DNA of 64,000 nucleotides. Source: Variovorax sp. V93. Lineage in GTDB: Bacteria; Pseudomonadota; Gammaproteobacteria; Burkholderiales; Burkholderiaceae_C. Shown here piece by piece: positions 19,135-28,246 of this stretch. The position numbers were made by a program, and so were the translations under genes. The number at the start of each line of letters is the position of its first letter. Positions within the stretch are counted from its first letter, which is position 1. The stretch lies in the NCBI RefSeq assembly GCF_041154485.1, contig NZ_AP028669.1, forward strand, positions 4,278,001 to 4,342,000, written 5' to 3'. Under the pieces are notes generated by a model, which saw nothing but the letters and a program-made list of their open reading frames with translations, made no database searches and was not told where the DNA came from.

Positions 19135-19170
19135 CCCTCACCCCGGCCCTCTCCCGGAGAGAGAGGGAGG
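19135..19170. repeat. Burkholderiales-type intergenic repeat (CCCTCACCCCGGCCCTCTCCC class)
   Basis: The intergenic stretch between serA and the giant dehydrogenase contains a motif beginning CCCTCACCCCGGCCC and ending in a GAGAGGGAGG run. CCCTCTC (19147-19153) pairs with GAGAGGG (19161-19167). This class of short interspersed element recurs between genes in many Burkholderiales genomes by my recollection. It lies just downstream of serA and could act in mRNA-end formation. The rest of 19003-19134 shows no gene. Confidence 0.55.
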
Positions 19171-19192
19171 AAGACCGACCGGGAGTGCCTTC

Positions 19193-20425
19193 CTAGAACA
19201 GCACGCGGCTGCGGATCGTGCCGTTTACCTTGGCCAGCTTTTCCAGCGCCAGGTCGGAATAGGCTGCATCGATGTCCATCACCACGTAGCCGATCTTCTC
19301 GTTGGTCTGCAGGAACTGCGAGGAGATGTTGATGTTGTTGTCCGAGAAGATCTTGTTGATCTCCGACAGCACACCGGGCACGTTGCGGTGGATGTGCAGC
19401 AGCCGGTGCTTGCCGGGGTGGGCCGGCAGCGCCACCTCGGGGAAGTTGACCGACGAGGTCGAGGTGCCGTTGTCGCTGTACTTCACCAGCTTCTCCGCGA
19501 CCTCCAGGCCGATGTTGGCCTGCGCCTCCATCGTCGAGCCGCCGATGTGGGGCGTGAGGATGACGTTGTCGAGCCCGCGCAGCGGCGACTGGAACTCGTC
19601 CTTGTTGGTGCGCGGCTCGACCGGGAACACGTCGATCGCGGCGCCCAGCAGCTTCTTCTGCTTCAGCGCCTCGGCCAGCGGCTCGATCGCGACGACCGTG
19701 CCGCGCGAGGCGTTGATCAGGATCGCGCCGGGCTTCATGGCGGCGATTTCGGCCGCGCCGATCATCCATTGGGTGGCCTGCGTCTCGGGCACGTGCAGGG
19801 TCACGATGTCGCTCTGGGCCAGCAGCTGGTGCAGTTCGCGCACCTGGTGCGCATTGCCCAGGGGCAGCTTGGTCACCACGTCGTAGAAGGCCACCTTCAT
19901 GCCCAGTGCCTCGGCCAGCACCGACAGCTGGGCGCCGATGGAGCCGTAGCCCACGATGCCGAGCGTCTTGCCGCGGATCTCGAATGCGTTCTCGGCCGAC
20001 TTGAGCCAGCCGCCGCGGTGCGCCACCGCGCTCTTTTCAGGCACGCCGCGCAAGAGCAGGATGGCTTCGGCCAGCACCAGCTCGGCCACCGAGCGGGTGT
20101 TGGAGTACGGCGCGTTGAACACCGCCACGCCGTGTTCGCGCGCGGCCTCCAGGTCGACCTGGTTGGTGCCGATGCAGAAGCACCCCGCCGCCACCAGCTT
20201 GTGGGCAGCCGCGAAGACCTCGGCCGTGAGCTGCGTGCGCGAGCGGATGCCCAGGAAGTGGACGTCGGCGATCTTGGCCTTGAGCTCCGCATCGGGCAGC
20301 GCACCCGGCAGCGTCTCGATGTTGGTGTAGCCCGCGGCGCGCAGGACCTCCACCGCCGAAGGATGGATGCCCTCGAGCAGAAGGAACTTGATCCGGCTTT
20401 TGTCGAGGGAAGTTTTGCTGCTCAT
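19193..20425 (-). CDS. serA: D-3-phosphoglycerate dehydrogenase
   Basis: SerA oxidises 3-phosphoglycerate with NAD+ in the first step of serine synthesis. The 410-aa length equals E. coli SerA. Visible are the NAD-binding GYGSIGAQ, the INASRGT strand with the catalytic Arg, the TPHIGGST motif with the catalytic His, and a C-terminal ACT domain (about 335-410, LLHIHRNVPGVLSEIN), which in this type mediates feedback inhibition by serine. It is transcribed toward the giant FAD dehydrogenase, 226 bp away with a repeat between them, and divergently from the ugp operon. Confidence 0.96.
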   Translation of the reverse strand: MSSKTSLDKSRIKFLLLEGIHPSAVEVLRAAGYTNIETLPGALPDAELKAKIADVHFLGIRSRTQLTAEVFAAAHKLVAAGCFCIGTNQVDLEAAREHGVAVFNAPYSNTRSVAELVLAEAILLLRGVPEKSAVAHRGGWLKSAENAFEIRGKTLGIVGYGSIGAQLSVLAEALGMKVAFYDVVTKLPLGNAHQVRELHQLLAQSDIVTLHVPETQATQWMIGAAEIAAMKPGAILINASRGTVVAIEPLAEALKQKKLLGAAIDVFPVEPRTNKDEFQSPLRGLDNVILTPHIGGSTMEAQANIGLEVAEKLVKYSDNGTSTSSVNFPEVALPAHPGKHRLLHIHRNVPGVLSEINKIFSDNNINISSQFLQTNEKIGYVVMDIDAAYSDLALEKLAKVNGTIRSRVLF

Positions 20426-20653
20426 GGCGTACTCGCGGAAGCCCCGGCCGCGGCAACAGGCTAGGCCGAAAAAAGGGGGAAGTCGATGCTAGCATGCTGC
20501 GCCGCAGCATGAAGGCGCGCACCCTGTGGGAAGCCCTGCGCCAAAGGGGTTTTCCCGATTGGAAATTAGCAACAGTCCGTGCGCAAATGTGACGCGGCCG
20601 TGTCATCCACATGGCCTAGCATCCGCGCTTCCATTTTCCCATCAGGAGTCTTC
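20426..20653. promoter_or_regulatory. divergent promoter region serA / ugpB with a 19-nt palindrome
   Basis: This 228-bp gap separates divergent serA and ugpB and must hold both promoters. It contains a perfect palindrome at 20493-20511, arms CATGCTGCG and CGCAGCATG around one base, a plausible operator for a dimeric regulator. I do not see a confident -35/-10 pair on either strand. An AGGAG ribosome site for ugpB is at 20644-20648. Confidence 0.5.
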
Positions 20654-21967
20654 ATGCGATTCAAGACGCTCGCGCTGGCATCGGCGCTGGCCGCCACCAC
20701 GCTGTTCAATGTGGCACATGCCCAGACTGAGATCCAGTGGTGGCATTCCATGACTGCCGTCAACAACGAGTGGGTCAACGATCTGGCCAAGCAGTTCAAC
20801 GAGAGCCAGAAGGAATACAAGGTCGTGCCGACCTACAAGGGCACGTACGACGAATCGATGACGGCCTCCATTGCCGCCTTCCGCGCCGGCAACGCACCGC
20901 ACATCCTGCAGGTGTTCGAAGTGGGCACCGCCACCATGATGGCCAGCAAGGGCGCCATCGTGCCGGTGGGCCAGGTGATGAAGGACGCGGGCGAGAAGTT
21001 CGATCCGGCCGCCTACATCCCCGCCGTGGCCGGCTACTACACCGCGCCCAACGGCCAGATGCTGAGCTTCCCGCTGAACAGTTCGACCACGGTGTTCTAT
21101 ATCAACAAGGACGCCTTCAAGGCCGCCGGCATCGACACCGCCAAGCTGCCCGCGACCTGGCCCGAGGTGACGGCCGCCGCGGCCAAGCTGAAGGCCAGCG
21201 GCCACAAGTGCCCGTTCACCACCGCCTGGCAGGGCTGGACGCAGCTGGAGAGCTTCTCGGCCTGGCACAACGTCGAGTTCGCGACCAAGAGCAACGGGCT
21301 GGCCGGGCTCGACGCCCGCATGAAGATCAATTCGCCGCTGCACGTGCGCCACATCGAGAACCTGGCCAACATGGCCAAGCAGGGCCTCTTCATCTACAAG
21401 GGCCGCGGCAACGTGCCGGAAGCCTCGTTCGTCTCGGGCGAGTGCGCAATGATCAACACCTCGTCCGGCTTCTACGGCAACGTCGCCAAGAACGCCAAGT
21501 TCGCCTATGCGGTCGCTCCCCTGCCCTACTACCCGGATGTGCCCGGCGCACCGCAGAACACGGTGATCGGCGGCGCCAGCCTCTGGGTGATGTCGGGCAA
21601 GAAGCCGGCCGAATACAAGGGCGTGGCCAAGTTCTTCAGCTTCATCTCGACGCCTGAAGTGCAGTCGGCCAGCCACAAGCGCACCGGCTACCTGCCGGTG
21701 ACCACGGCGGCCTACAAGCTCACCGAGGAATCGGGTTTCTACAAGCAGAACCCCGGCACCGACGTGGCCGTCACGCAGATGATCCGCAAGGTCACCGACA
21801 AGAGCCGCGGCATCCGCCTGGGCAACTACGTGCAGGTGCGCGCCATCGAGGACGAAGAGCTCGAACAGGTCTGGAGCGGCAAGAAGACCGCCAAGGAAGC
21901 CCTCGATTCGATCGTCACGCGCGGCAACGAGCAGCTGGAACGCTTCCAGAAAGCCAACAAAAGCTAA
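20654..21967 (+). CDS. ugpB: sn-glycerol-3-phosphate ABC transporter, substrate-binding protein
   Basis: The 437-aa periplasmic binding protein starts with a typical signal peptide (about 1-23, ending VAHAQ) and continues with the family-1 extracellular solute-binding fold. The mature start TEIQWWHSM matches UgpB-type proteins, which capture glycerol-3-phosphate and glycerophosphodiesters for import. AGGAG sits 5 bp upstream of the ATG. Substrate assignment rests on similarity and on the presence of ugpA, E, C and Q in order downstream; other sugar-phosphate ligands are possible. A terminator-like structure follows before ugpA. Confidence 0.92.
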   Translation: MRFKTLALASALAATTLFNVAHAQTEIQWWHSMTAVNNEWVNDLAKQFNESQKEYKVVPTYKGTYDESMTASIAAFRAGNAPHILQVFEVGTATMMASKGAIVPVGQVMKDAGEKFDPAAYIPAVAGYYTAPNGQMLSFPLNSSTTVFYINKDAFKAAGIDTAKLPATWPEVTAAAAKLKASGHKCPFTTAWQGWTQLESFSAWHNVEFATKSNGLAGLDARMKINSPLHVRHIENLANMAKQGLFIYKGRGNVPEASFVSGECAMINTSSGFYGNVAKNAKFAYAVAPLPYYPDVPGAPQNTVIGGASLWVMSGKKPAEYKGVAKFFSFISTPEVQSASHKRTGYLPVTTAAYKLTEESGFYKQNPGTDVAVTQMIRKVTDKSRGIRLGNYVQVRAIEDEELEQVWSGKKTAKEALDSIVTRGNEQLERFQKANKS

Positions 21968-21976
21968 CGATTAACG

Positions 21977-21996
21977 GCCGGGCCCGCGGGTCCGGC
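21977..21996 (+). promoter_or_regulatory. hairpin just after ugpB
   Basis: A near-perfect 20-nt palindrome (GCCGGGCCC pairing with GGGTCCGGC, one G-U) starts 10 bp after the ugpB stop. There is no T-tract. Such structures after binding-protein genes often stabilise the upstream message and raise its level over the permease genes. Confidence 0.4.
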
Positions 21997-22004
21997 TAAT
22001 ATCG

Positions 22005-22052
22005 CCCGCCCCCGTTCGCTCGTGCGCAAGAGCGGGCCAGGCGGGATTTTTT
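22005..22052 (+). terminator. terminator-like attenuator between ugpB and ugpA
   Basis: Nested stem: CCCGCC (22005-22010) pairs with GGCGGG (22040-22045), and CGCTC (22017-22021) with GAGCG (22030-22034). It is followed by a T6 tract (22047-22052), 13 bp before the ugpA ATG. The internal loops make it an imperfect intrinsic terminator, suggesting partial termination so that ugpB is expressed above the membrane components. Confidence 0.55.
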
Positions 22053-22065
22053 ATGCAGAGGGTTC

Positions 22066-22947
22066 ATGGAAAAACGCGTTTTCTTTCGCTCGGGCTGGCT
22101 GCCCTGGCTGCTGCTGACGCCGCAAATGGCGGTGATCCTCGTGTTTTTCTTCTGGCCGGCAGCGCAGGCGCTGCTGCAGTCGCTGCAGCAGCAGGACGCC
22201 TTCGGCACATCGGTGGAATTTGTCGGGCTCGACAACTTCCGCCAGATATTCAGCGATCCGAGCTATGTGGAGTCGTTCAAGACCACCGCCCTGTTCTCGG
22301 TGCTGGTGGCGGGCATCGGCATCACGCTGTCGCTCGGGCTCGCGGTGTTTGCCGACCGCATCACGCGCGGCGGCACCTTCTACAAGACCATGCTGATCCT
22401 GCCCTACGCCGTGGCGCCCGCGGTGGCGGCCGTGCTGTGGGTGTTCATGTTCTCGCCCTCGCTGGGCGTGGTGGCCTATGCGCTCGGCAAGATCGGCATC
22501 GACTGGAACCACCTGCTGGACTCCGGCCACGCCATGACGCTGATCGTGATGGCCTCGGTGTGGAAGCAGATTTCGTACAACTTCCTGTTCTTCCTGGCCG
22601 GGCTGCAGTCGATTCCCAAGTCGCTCATCGAGGCCGCCGCCATCGACGGCGCGCGCCCGTGGCGCCGCTTCTGGACCGTGCAGTTTCCGCTGCTCTCGCC
22701 CACCACCTTCTTCCTGCTGGTGATCAACGTGGTCTATGCCTTCTTCGATACCTTCGCGATCGTCGATGCGGCCACCCAGGGCGGCCCGGGCAAGGACACG
22801 GCGATCCTGGTCTACAAGGTGTATTACGACGGCTTCAAGGCCATGGACCTTGGCGGTTCGGCGGCGCAGTCGGTGGTGCTGATGGTGATCGTGGTGGCGC
22901 TCACCGTGATCCAGTTCCGCTACGTGGAGAAGAAGGTTCAATACTGA
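22066..22947 (+). CDS. ugpA: sn-glycerol-3-phosphate ABC transporter, permease
   Basis: A 293-aa inner-membrane permease with six predicted helices and the cytoplasmic EAA loop [22 protein letters not shown] (quoted in part: [15 protein letters not shown]) near residue 195, which contacts the ATPase UgpC. It begins with the short basic segment typical of MalF/UgpA-type permeases. The stop codon overlaps by one base the ATG of a 13-codon reading frame that reaches the ugpE start. Confidence 0.93.
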   Translation: MEKRVFFRSGWLPWLLLTPQMAVILVFFFWPAAQALLQSLQQQDAFGTSVEFVGLDNFRQIFSDPSYVESFKTTALFSVLVAGIGITLSLGLAVFADRITRGGTFYKTMLILPYAVAPAVAAVLWVFMFSPSLGVVAYALGKIGIDWNHLLDSGHAMTLIVMASVWKQISYNFLFFLAGLQSIPKSLIEAAAIDGARPWRRFWTVQFPLLSPTTFFLLVINVVYAFFDTFAIVDAATQGGPGKDTAILVYKVYYDGFKAMDLGGSAAQSVVLMVIVVALTVIQFRYVEKKVQY

Positions 22948-22988
22948 TGAAGCAAGACAAGAATCTGGCGGAGGCGTTCCATGGTTGA
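22947..22988 (+). other. 13-codon mini reading frame bridging ugpA and ugpE
   Basis: An ATG at 22947 overlaps the ugpA stop (TGATG), and the frame ends with a TGA at 22986-22988, eight bases into ugpE. It encodes [13 protein letters not shown]. It may carry terminating ribosomes from ugpA to the ugpE start, where GGAGG lies about 8 bp upstream. No evidence that the peptide itself matters. Confidence 0.3.
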
Positions 22989-23832
22989 GAAACGCGGCAC
23001 CCACGGCATCCTGGCCCATGTGGTGATGATCCTGGGCGTGTTCATCGTCGCCTTCCCGCTCTACCTGGCCTTCGTGGCGTCCACGCACACGGCGCAAGAG
23101 ATCGTGCAGGCGCCAATGCCGCTGCTGCCCGGCAGCAACATGCTGGACAGCTACAAGGGCGCGCTCTTCGGGCGCGAAACCAGCAGCGGCTCCAACGCGC
23201 CCGTGGCCCACATGATGTGGGTGAGCCTGGTGACGGCGCTGGTGATCTCCATCGGCAAGATTTCCATCTCGCTGCTGTCGGCCTTTGCCATCGTCTACTT
23301 CCGGTTCCCGTTCAAGAAGATCTGCTTCTGGGCCATCTTCGTGACGCTGATGCTGCCGGTGGAGGTGCGCATCCTGCCCACCTACAAGGTGCTGTCCGAC
23401 CTGAACATGCTGAACACCTACGCGGGCCTCACGGTGCCGCTGATCGCGTCGGCCACGGCCACCTTCCTGTTCCGCCAGTTCTTCCTGACGGTGCCCGACG
23501 AGCTCACCGAGGCCTCGCGCATGGACGGCGCCAGCCCGATGCGCTTTTTCTTCGACGTGCTGCTGCCGCTGTCGAAAACGTCGATTGCGGCGCTGTTCGT
23601 GATCCAGTTCATCTACGGCTGGAACCAGTACCTCTGGCCGCTGCTCGCCACCACCGGCGAAGACATGTACCCCGTGGTGGTCGGCATCAAGCGGATGATT
23701 GCCGGCGGCGACAGCCAGAACGAATGGAACGTGGTGATGGCCACCGCCATCCTCGCCATGCTGCCGCCCGCGCTGGTGGTGGTGCTGATGCAGAAGTGGT
23801 TCGTCAAGGGTCTTGTGGATACCGAGAAATAA
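22981..23832 (+). CDS. ugpE: sn-glycerol-3-phosphate ABC transporter, permease
   Basis: The 283-aa second permease of the importer has six predicted helices and the EAA loop EASRMDGASPMRFFFDVLLP near residue 185. The N-terminus through the first helix (about 14-35) and the periplasmic loop with the GALFGRE segment follow the MalG/UgpE pattern. It lies 33 bp after ugpA and four bases before ugpC. Confidence 0.93.
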   Translation: MVEKRGTHGILAHVVMILGVFIVAFPLYLAFVASTHTAQEIVQAPMPLLPGSNMLDSYKGALFGRETSSGSNAPVAHMMWVSLVTALVISIGKISISLLSAFAIVYFRFPFKKICFWAIFVTLMLPVEVRILPTYKVLSDLNMLNTYAGLTVPLIASATATFLFRQFFLTVPDELTEASRMDGASPMRFFFDVLLPLSKTSIAALFVIQFIYGWNQYLWPLLATTGEDMYPVVVGIKRMIAGGDSQNEWNVVMATAILAMLPPALVVVLMQKWFVKGLVDTEK

Positions 23833-23835
23833 CAA

Positions 23836-24843
<1,008 letters not shown>

Positions 24844-24846
24844 ACG

Positions 24847-25596
24847 ATGCCGGCACTGATGAAACCCTGGCCCTATCCGCGCTGGATCGCGCACCGCGGC
24901 GCCGGCAGGCTGGCGCCCGAGAACACACTGGCCGCTTTCCGGCTTGGCGCGGCGCACGGCTACCGCATGTTCGAGTGCGATGCGAAGCTCAGCGCCGACG
25001 GCGTGGCCTTCCTCATGCACGACGCCACGCTCGAGCGCACCACCAACGGCCGCGGCACCGGTGGTGCGCAGCCCTGGAGCGCGCTGTCTCAGCTCGACGC
25101 CGGCGGCTGGCATTCGCGCGCCTTCGCGGGCGAACCGCTCGCCACGCTGGAGAACCTCGCGCGCTTCTGCCTGGCCAACGGCCACCTGCTCAACATCGAG
25201 ATCAAGCCCACGCCGGGCACCGAGCGCGAAACCGGCGAAGCGGTGGCGCGGCTCGCAGCCCGGCTGTGGCAGGGCGCGGCCATACCGCCGCTGCTCACCT
25301 CGTTCCAGGCCGAATCGCTGGCGGGAGCGAAGGCGGTCCAGCCCGGGCTGCCGCGCGGGCTCCTGCTCGACACGCTGCGCGACGGCTGGCTGGCCGCGGC
25401 CACCGGCCTGGACTGCGCCGCGGTCGTCTGCAACCACGCGCTCTGGGACGCCGCCACCGTGGCGCAAGTACACGGCGCGGGCATGCGCGCGCTGAGCTAC
25501 ACCGTCAATGACGAATGGGCCGCGCGGCGGCTCATTGAACTGGGCACCGACGGCATCATCACCGATCGGGTCGACCTGTTCAGCCCGGCCGGTTGA
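24847..25596 (+). CDS. ugpQ: glycerophosphodiester phosphodiesterase
   Basis: UgpQ hydrolyses glycerophosphodiesters to glycerol-3-phosphate and an alcohol. The 249-aa product is a GDPD TIM barrel with the catalytic AHRG (H16) and PENT at the start, the FECDAKLSADG metal site, MHDATLERTTNG with the second catalytic His, and LNIEIKP. No signal peptide is seen, so it acts in the cytosol on imported diesters. It starts three bases after ugpC, closing the ugp operon as in E. coli (ugpBAECQ). Confidence 0.94.
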   Translation: MPALMKPWPYPRWIAHRGAGRLAPENTLAAFRLGAAHGYRMFECDAKLSADGVAFLMHDATLERTTNGRGTGGAQPWSALSQLDAGGWHSRAFAGEPLATLENLARFCLANGHLLNIEIKPTPGTERETGEAVARLAARLWQGAAIPPLLTSFQAESLAGAKAVQPGLPRGLLLDTLRDGWLAAATGLDCAAVVCNHALWDAATVAQVHGAGMRALSYTVNDEWAARRLIELGTDGIITDRVDLFSPAG

Positions 25597-25682
25597 CCGC
25601 TTCCCGCCGGCGCGGCCCGGCAGACACACGCTGTCACGCCCCCCGCCGCGGGCCGCAAATGGCGCCTTCTATGATGGCAGCC

Positions 25683-28121
25683 ATGCGTTCGATCCCCCGC
25701 CTGATGGCCTTCTGCCTGGCCGCCCTGCTGCTGATGTGCGGCGCCGCGACGGCCCAGCCGGGCACCGGCGGCGTCGGCGGCACCACCGCCGCTGCTGCCG
25801 CGGCCCCGGCGCCCGAACCCACGGTGGCCGAGCTGCGCGCGCAGTTCGCCAAGATCAGCACCGATGCCGATTCCACCGGGGACCTGCGCCAGCTGCTCGC
25901 ACAGATCAACGACATCGGCACACAGGCCGACAAGTTCGTTGCCGCGCGCACCGGCGAGCTGGCCGACCTGAACGCCCGCCTCGGCGAGCTCGGCAATCCG
26001 CCGGCCGCGGGCGCCACCGAAGACCCCGACATCACGCGCCAGCGCGCCCGCCTCACGAAGGAGCGCAACGCGCTGGACGCCGACATCCGGCTCGCTCGGC
26101 TGCTGGCCATCGACGTGCGGCAGCGTGCCGCCGAACTGGTGACCCAGCGCCGCGCGCTTTTCGAGGCGCAGATCACCGAGCGCGCGCCCTCGCCGCTCAC
26201 TGGCGAGTTCTGGCGCGACCTGCAGGAAGCCTGGCCGAGCGACCTGGCGCGCCTGCAGGCCATGGCCTCCGACCTGCGCGACGGGTTCTCGCAGGCCATG
26301 CAGCAAGGCCCGCGCATGGCGGTGCTCTGGGCGCTGCTCCTGGCGGTGCTGTTCGCGGTGCTCGGCAACTGGGTGGCCGAGCATCTGCTGACGCGGATCG
26401 CCGCGCGGCTGCTGCCGGCGGGCCGGCTGCGGCGTTCGCTGCTGGTGATTGCCATCGTCGCGAGCCACGTGCTGCTGGTGGCCGTGGCGGCGCACGGCTT
26501 CGTGTGGGTGCTCGAGGAATACGCCACCTGGGAGCCGCAGGCACGCAAGGCGATGCGTTCGACGGCGCAGGCGCTGGTGTTCATGGCCTTCGTCATCGGG
26601 CTGGGCCGCGGGCTGCTGGCCACGCGGCGCCCGTCGTGGCGGCTGCCGCCGATACCCGACGCCATGGCCACGCGCCTGGCGCCGCTGCCTTGGCTGGTTG
26701 CGGCGGTGGCGGCGCTGGCCTGGGCACCGGTGGAGATCAACGCGCTGGTGGAAGCAAGCTTTGCAGCCGTGGTGGCCACGCACGTGCTCACGGCGCTGGT
26801 GCTCACCGCCCTGGTCGGCGCGGTGCTCCACCGGCTGAGGCCGCTGCGCGCCGATGCGCCGGACGCCGATCCGCCCGAGCGGCCGATGTGGGTGGGCCTG
26901 CTGGTGGCCTGCATCGGCGCGCTGATGGTGGCCATCTGGGTGCTGGTGGCCGTGGGCTACGTGGCGCTCGCGAGCTTCCTGGCCTCGCAGCTCACCTGGA
27001 GCGGCATCGTCGCGGCCGCCTTCTACGTGCTGTTCAAGTTTGCCGACGACGTCTTCATGGCCGGCGTGTCCTCGCGCAGCACTTTCGGCCAGCGACTGCA
27101 GAAGAGCTTCGGCTTGGCGCCGCAGACGCTCGACCAGGCGGCCACCGTGCTCTCGGGCCTGAGCCGGGTGGCACTGTTCTTCTACATGCTGATTGCACTG
27201 GCGGCGCCGCTGGGCACCGGTCCCAGCGAAGTGTTCCAGCGCAGCGGCAAGTTCGGCACCGGCGTGAAGGTGGGCGAGTTCCAGCTGGTGCCGGGCGCCA
27301 TCCTGAGCGCCGTGGCCGTGGCCGTGATCGGCTTCATCGTGCTCAGGGTGTTCAAGCGCTGGCTCGCGCGCAGCTACCTGCCCAGCACGCAGTTCGAGCC
27401 GGGCATGCAGAGCTCGATCACCACGCTGCTGGGCTACGTGGGCGGCATCCTGGTGGTCGCGTTCTCGCTGTCGGCGCTGGGCATCGGCATCGAGCGCATC
27501 GCGTGGGTGGCCAGCGCGCTGTCGGTGGGCATCGGCTTCGGCCTGCAGGCCATCGTGCAGAACTTCATCTCGGGCCTCATCCTGCTGGCCGAGCAGCCGG
27601 TGAAGGTGGGCGACTGGGTGGTGCTGGGCACCACCGAGGGCGACGTGCGGCGCATCAACGTGCGTGCCACGGAGATCCAGCTCGGAGACCGCTCGACGGT
27701 GATCGTGCCGAACTCCGAGTTCATCACGAAGACCGTGCGCAACATGACGCTGACCAACGCGGAGGGCCGGGTGCTCATCCGGTTGCCGATGCCGCTGACC
27801 ACCAACGCGCAGCGCGTTCGCGAGCTCATCCTGGACGCCTGCCGCGCACACGAGAGCGTGCTGGAAACGCCGGCGCCTTCGCTCACGCTCGAAGGCATCG
27901 AGGGTGGCCTGCTCATCTTCCAGGCCATTGCCTATGTGCCGAGCCCGCGCCTGGCGGGCAGCGTGCGCAGCGACCTGCTGTTCACGATCCTGGAGCGGCT
28001 GGACGCGGAGCAGCTGCCGCTGATGCCGTATGCGGCGCCGCCTGCGCCAATGCCTGCGTCCGTGCCCGCGCCGGACGCCGCGGACGGCGCCGGCCCGGCC
28101 GCCGCCACCCCGGCCGCCTAG
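25683..28121 (+). CDS. DUF3772 mechanosensitive channel (MscS family)
   Basis: The 812-aa protein has a signal peptide (about 1-25), an Ala/Pro-rich segment, a periplasmic DUF3772 region (about 30-170, charged helices), a multi-helix membrane part (about 200-560), and a C-terminal MscS core: a pore helix with ASALSVGIGFGLQAIVQNF, the beta domain GDWVVLGTTEGDVRRINVRATEI and the alpha/beta cytoplasmic domain. It should open under membrane tension during hypo-osmotic shock. The tail after 780 is Ala/Pro-rich. I chose the ATG at 25683 because it gives a clean signal peptide; in-frame ATGs at 25671 and 25674 are alternatives. It is 86 bp after ugpQ. Confidence 0.87.
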   Translation: MRSIPRLMAFCLAALLLMCGAATAQPGTGGVGGTTAAAAAAPAPEPTVAELRAQFAKISTDADSTGDLRQLLAQINDIGTQADKFVAARTGELADLNARLGELGNPPAAGATEDPDITRQRARLTKERNALDADIRLARLLAIDVRQRAAELVTQRRALFEAQITERAPSPLTGEFWRDLQEAWPSDLARLQAMASDLRDGFSQAMQQGPRMAVLWALLLAVLFAVLGNWVAEHLLTRIAARLLPAGRLRRSLLVIAIVASHVLLVAVAAHGFVWVLEEYATWEPQARKAMRSTAQALVFMAFVIGLGRGLLATRRPSWRLPPIPDAMATRLAPLPWLVAAVAALAWAPVEINALVEASFAAVVATHVLTALVLTALVGAVLHRLRPLRADAPDADPPERPMWVGLLVACIGALMVAIWVLVAVGYVALASFLASQLTWSGIVAAAFYVLFKFADDVFMAGVSSRSTFGQRLQKSFGLAPQTLDQAATVLSGLSRVALFFYMLIALAAPLGTGPSEVFQRSGKFGTGVKVGEFQLVPGAILSAVAVAVIGFIVLRVFKRWLARSYLPSTQFEPGMQSSITTLLGYVGGILVVAFSLSALGIGIERIAWVASALSVGIGFGLQAIVQNFISGLILLAEQPVKVGDWVVLGTTEGDVRRINVRATEIQLGDRSTVIVPNSEFITKTVRNMTLTNAEGRVLIRLPMPLTTNAQRVRELILDACRAHESVLETPAPSLTLEGIEGGLLIFQAIAYVPSPRLAGSVRSDLLFTILERLDAEQLPLMPYAAPPAPMPASVPAPDAADGAGPAAATPAA

Positions 28122-28144
28122 GCGCCGCACCGATCGTCCAAGCA

Positions 28145-28160
28145 GCGGGCGAATGCCCGC
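28145..28160 (+). other. hairpin between the mechanosensitive channel gene and flhB
   Basis: A 6-bp perfect stem GCGGGC / GCCCGC with loop GAAT lies 24 bp after the channel gene stop, without a T-tract. It is the only clear structure in the 125-bp gap. The flhB promoter must be in the remaining sequence, but I cannot place it. Confidence 0.3.
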
Positions 28161-28246
28161 GCTGATCGATCAATTGTCCGGAGGCTCCCAAACCAACAAT
28201 CAGCCATGAGCAGGCGTGCTGTCGCCAACGCTCGCCCGGAGCATCA

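Noticed and set aside
15457..19332. A 1291-codon open frame on the plus strand
   Set aside because: It is antisense to the giant FAD dehydrogenase, is His/Ala/Arg-rich, has no recognisable domain, and reflects high GC at codon positions of the real gene.
20585..20612. Possible Pho box upstream of ugpB (GTGTCAT half site)
   Set aside because: One half site matches CTGTCAT at 6 of 7, but the partner 11 bp away matches at only 3 of 7. Not enough to claim PhoB control.
25497..28130. An 877-codon open frame on the minus strand
   Set aside because: Antisense to the mechanosensitive channel gene, with His/Gln/Arg-rich shadow composition.
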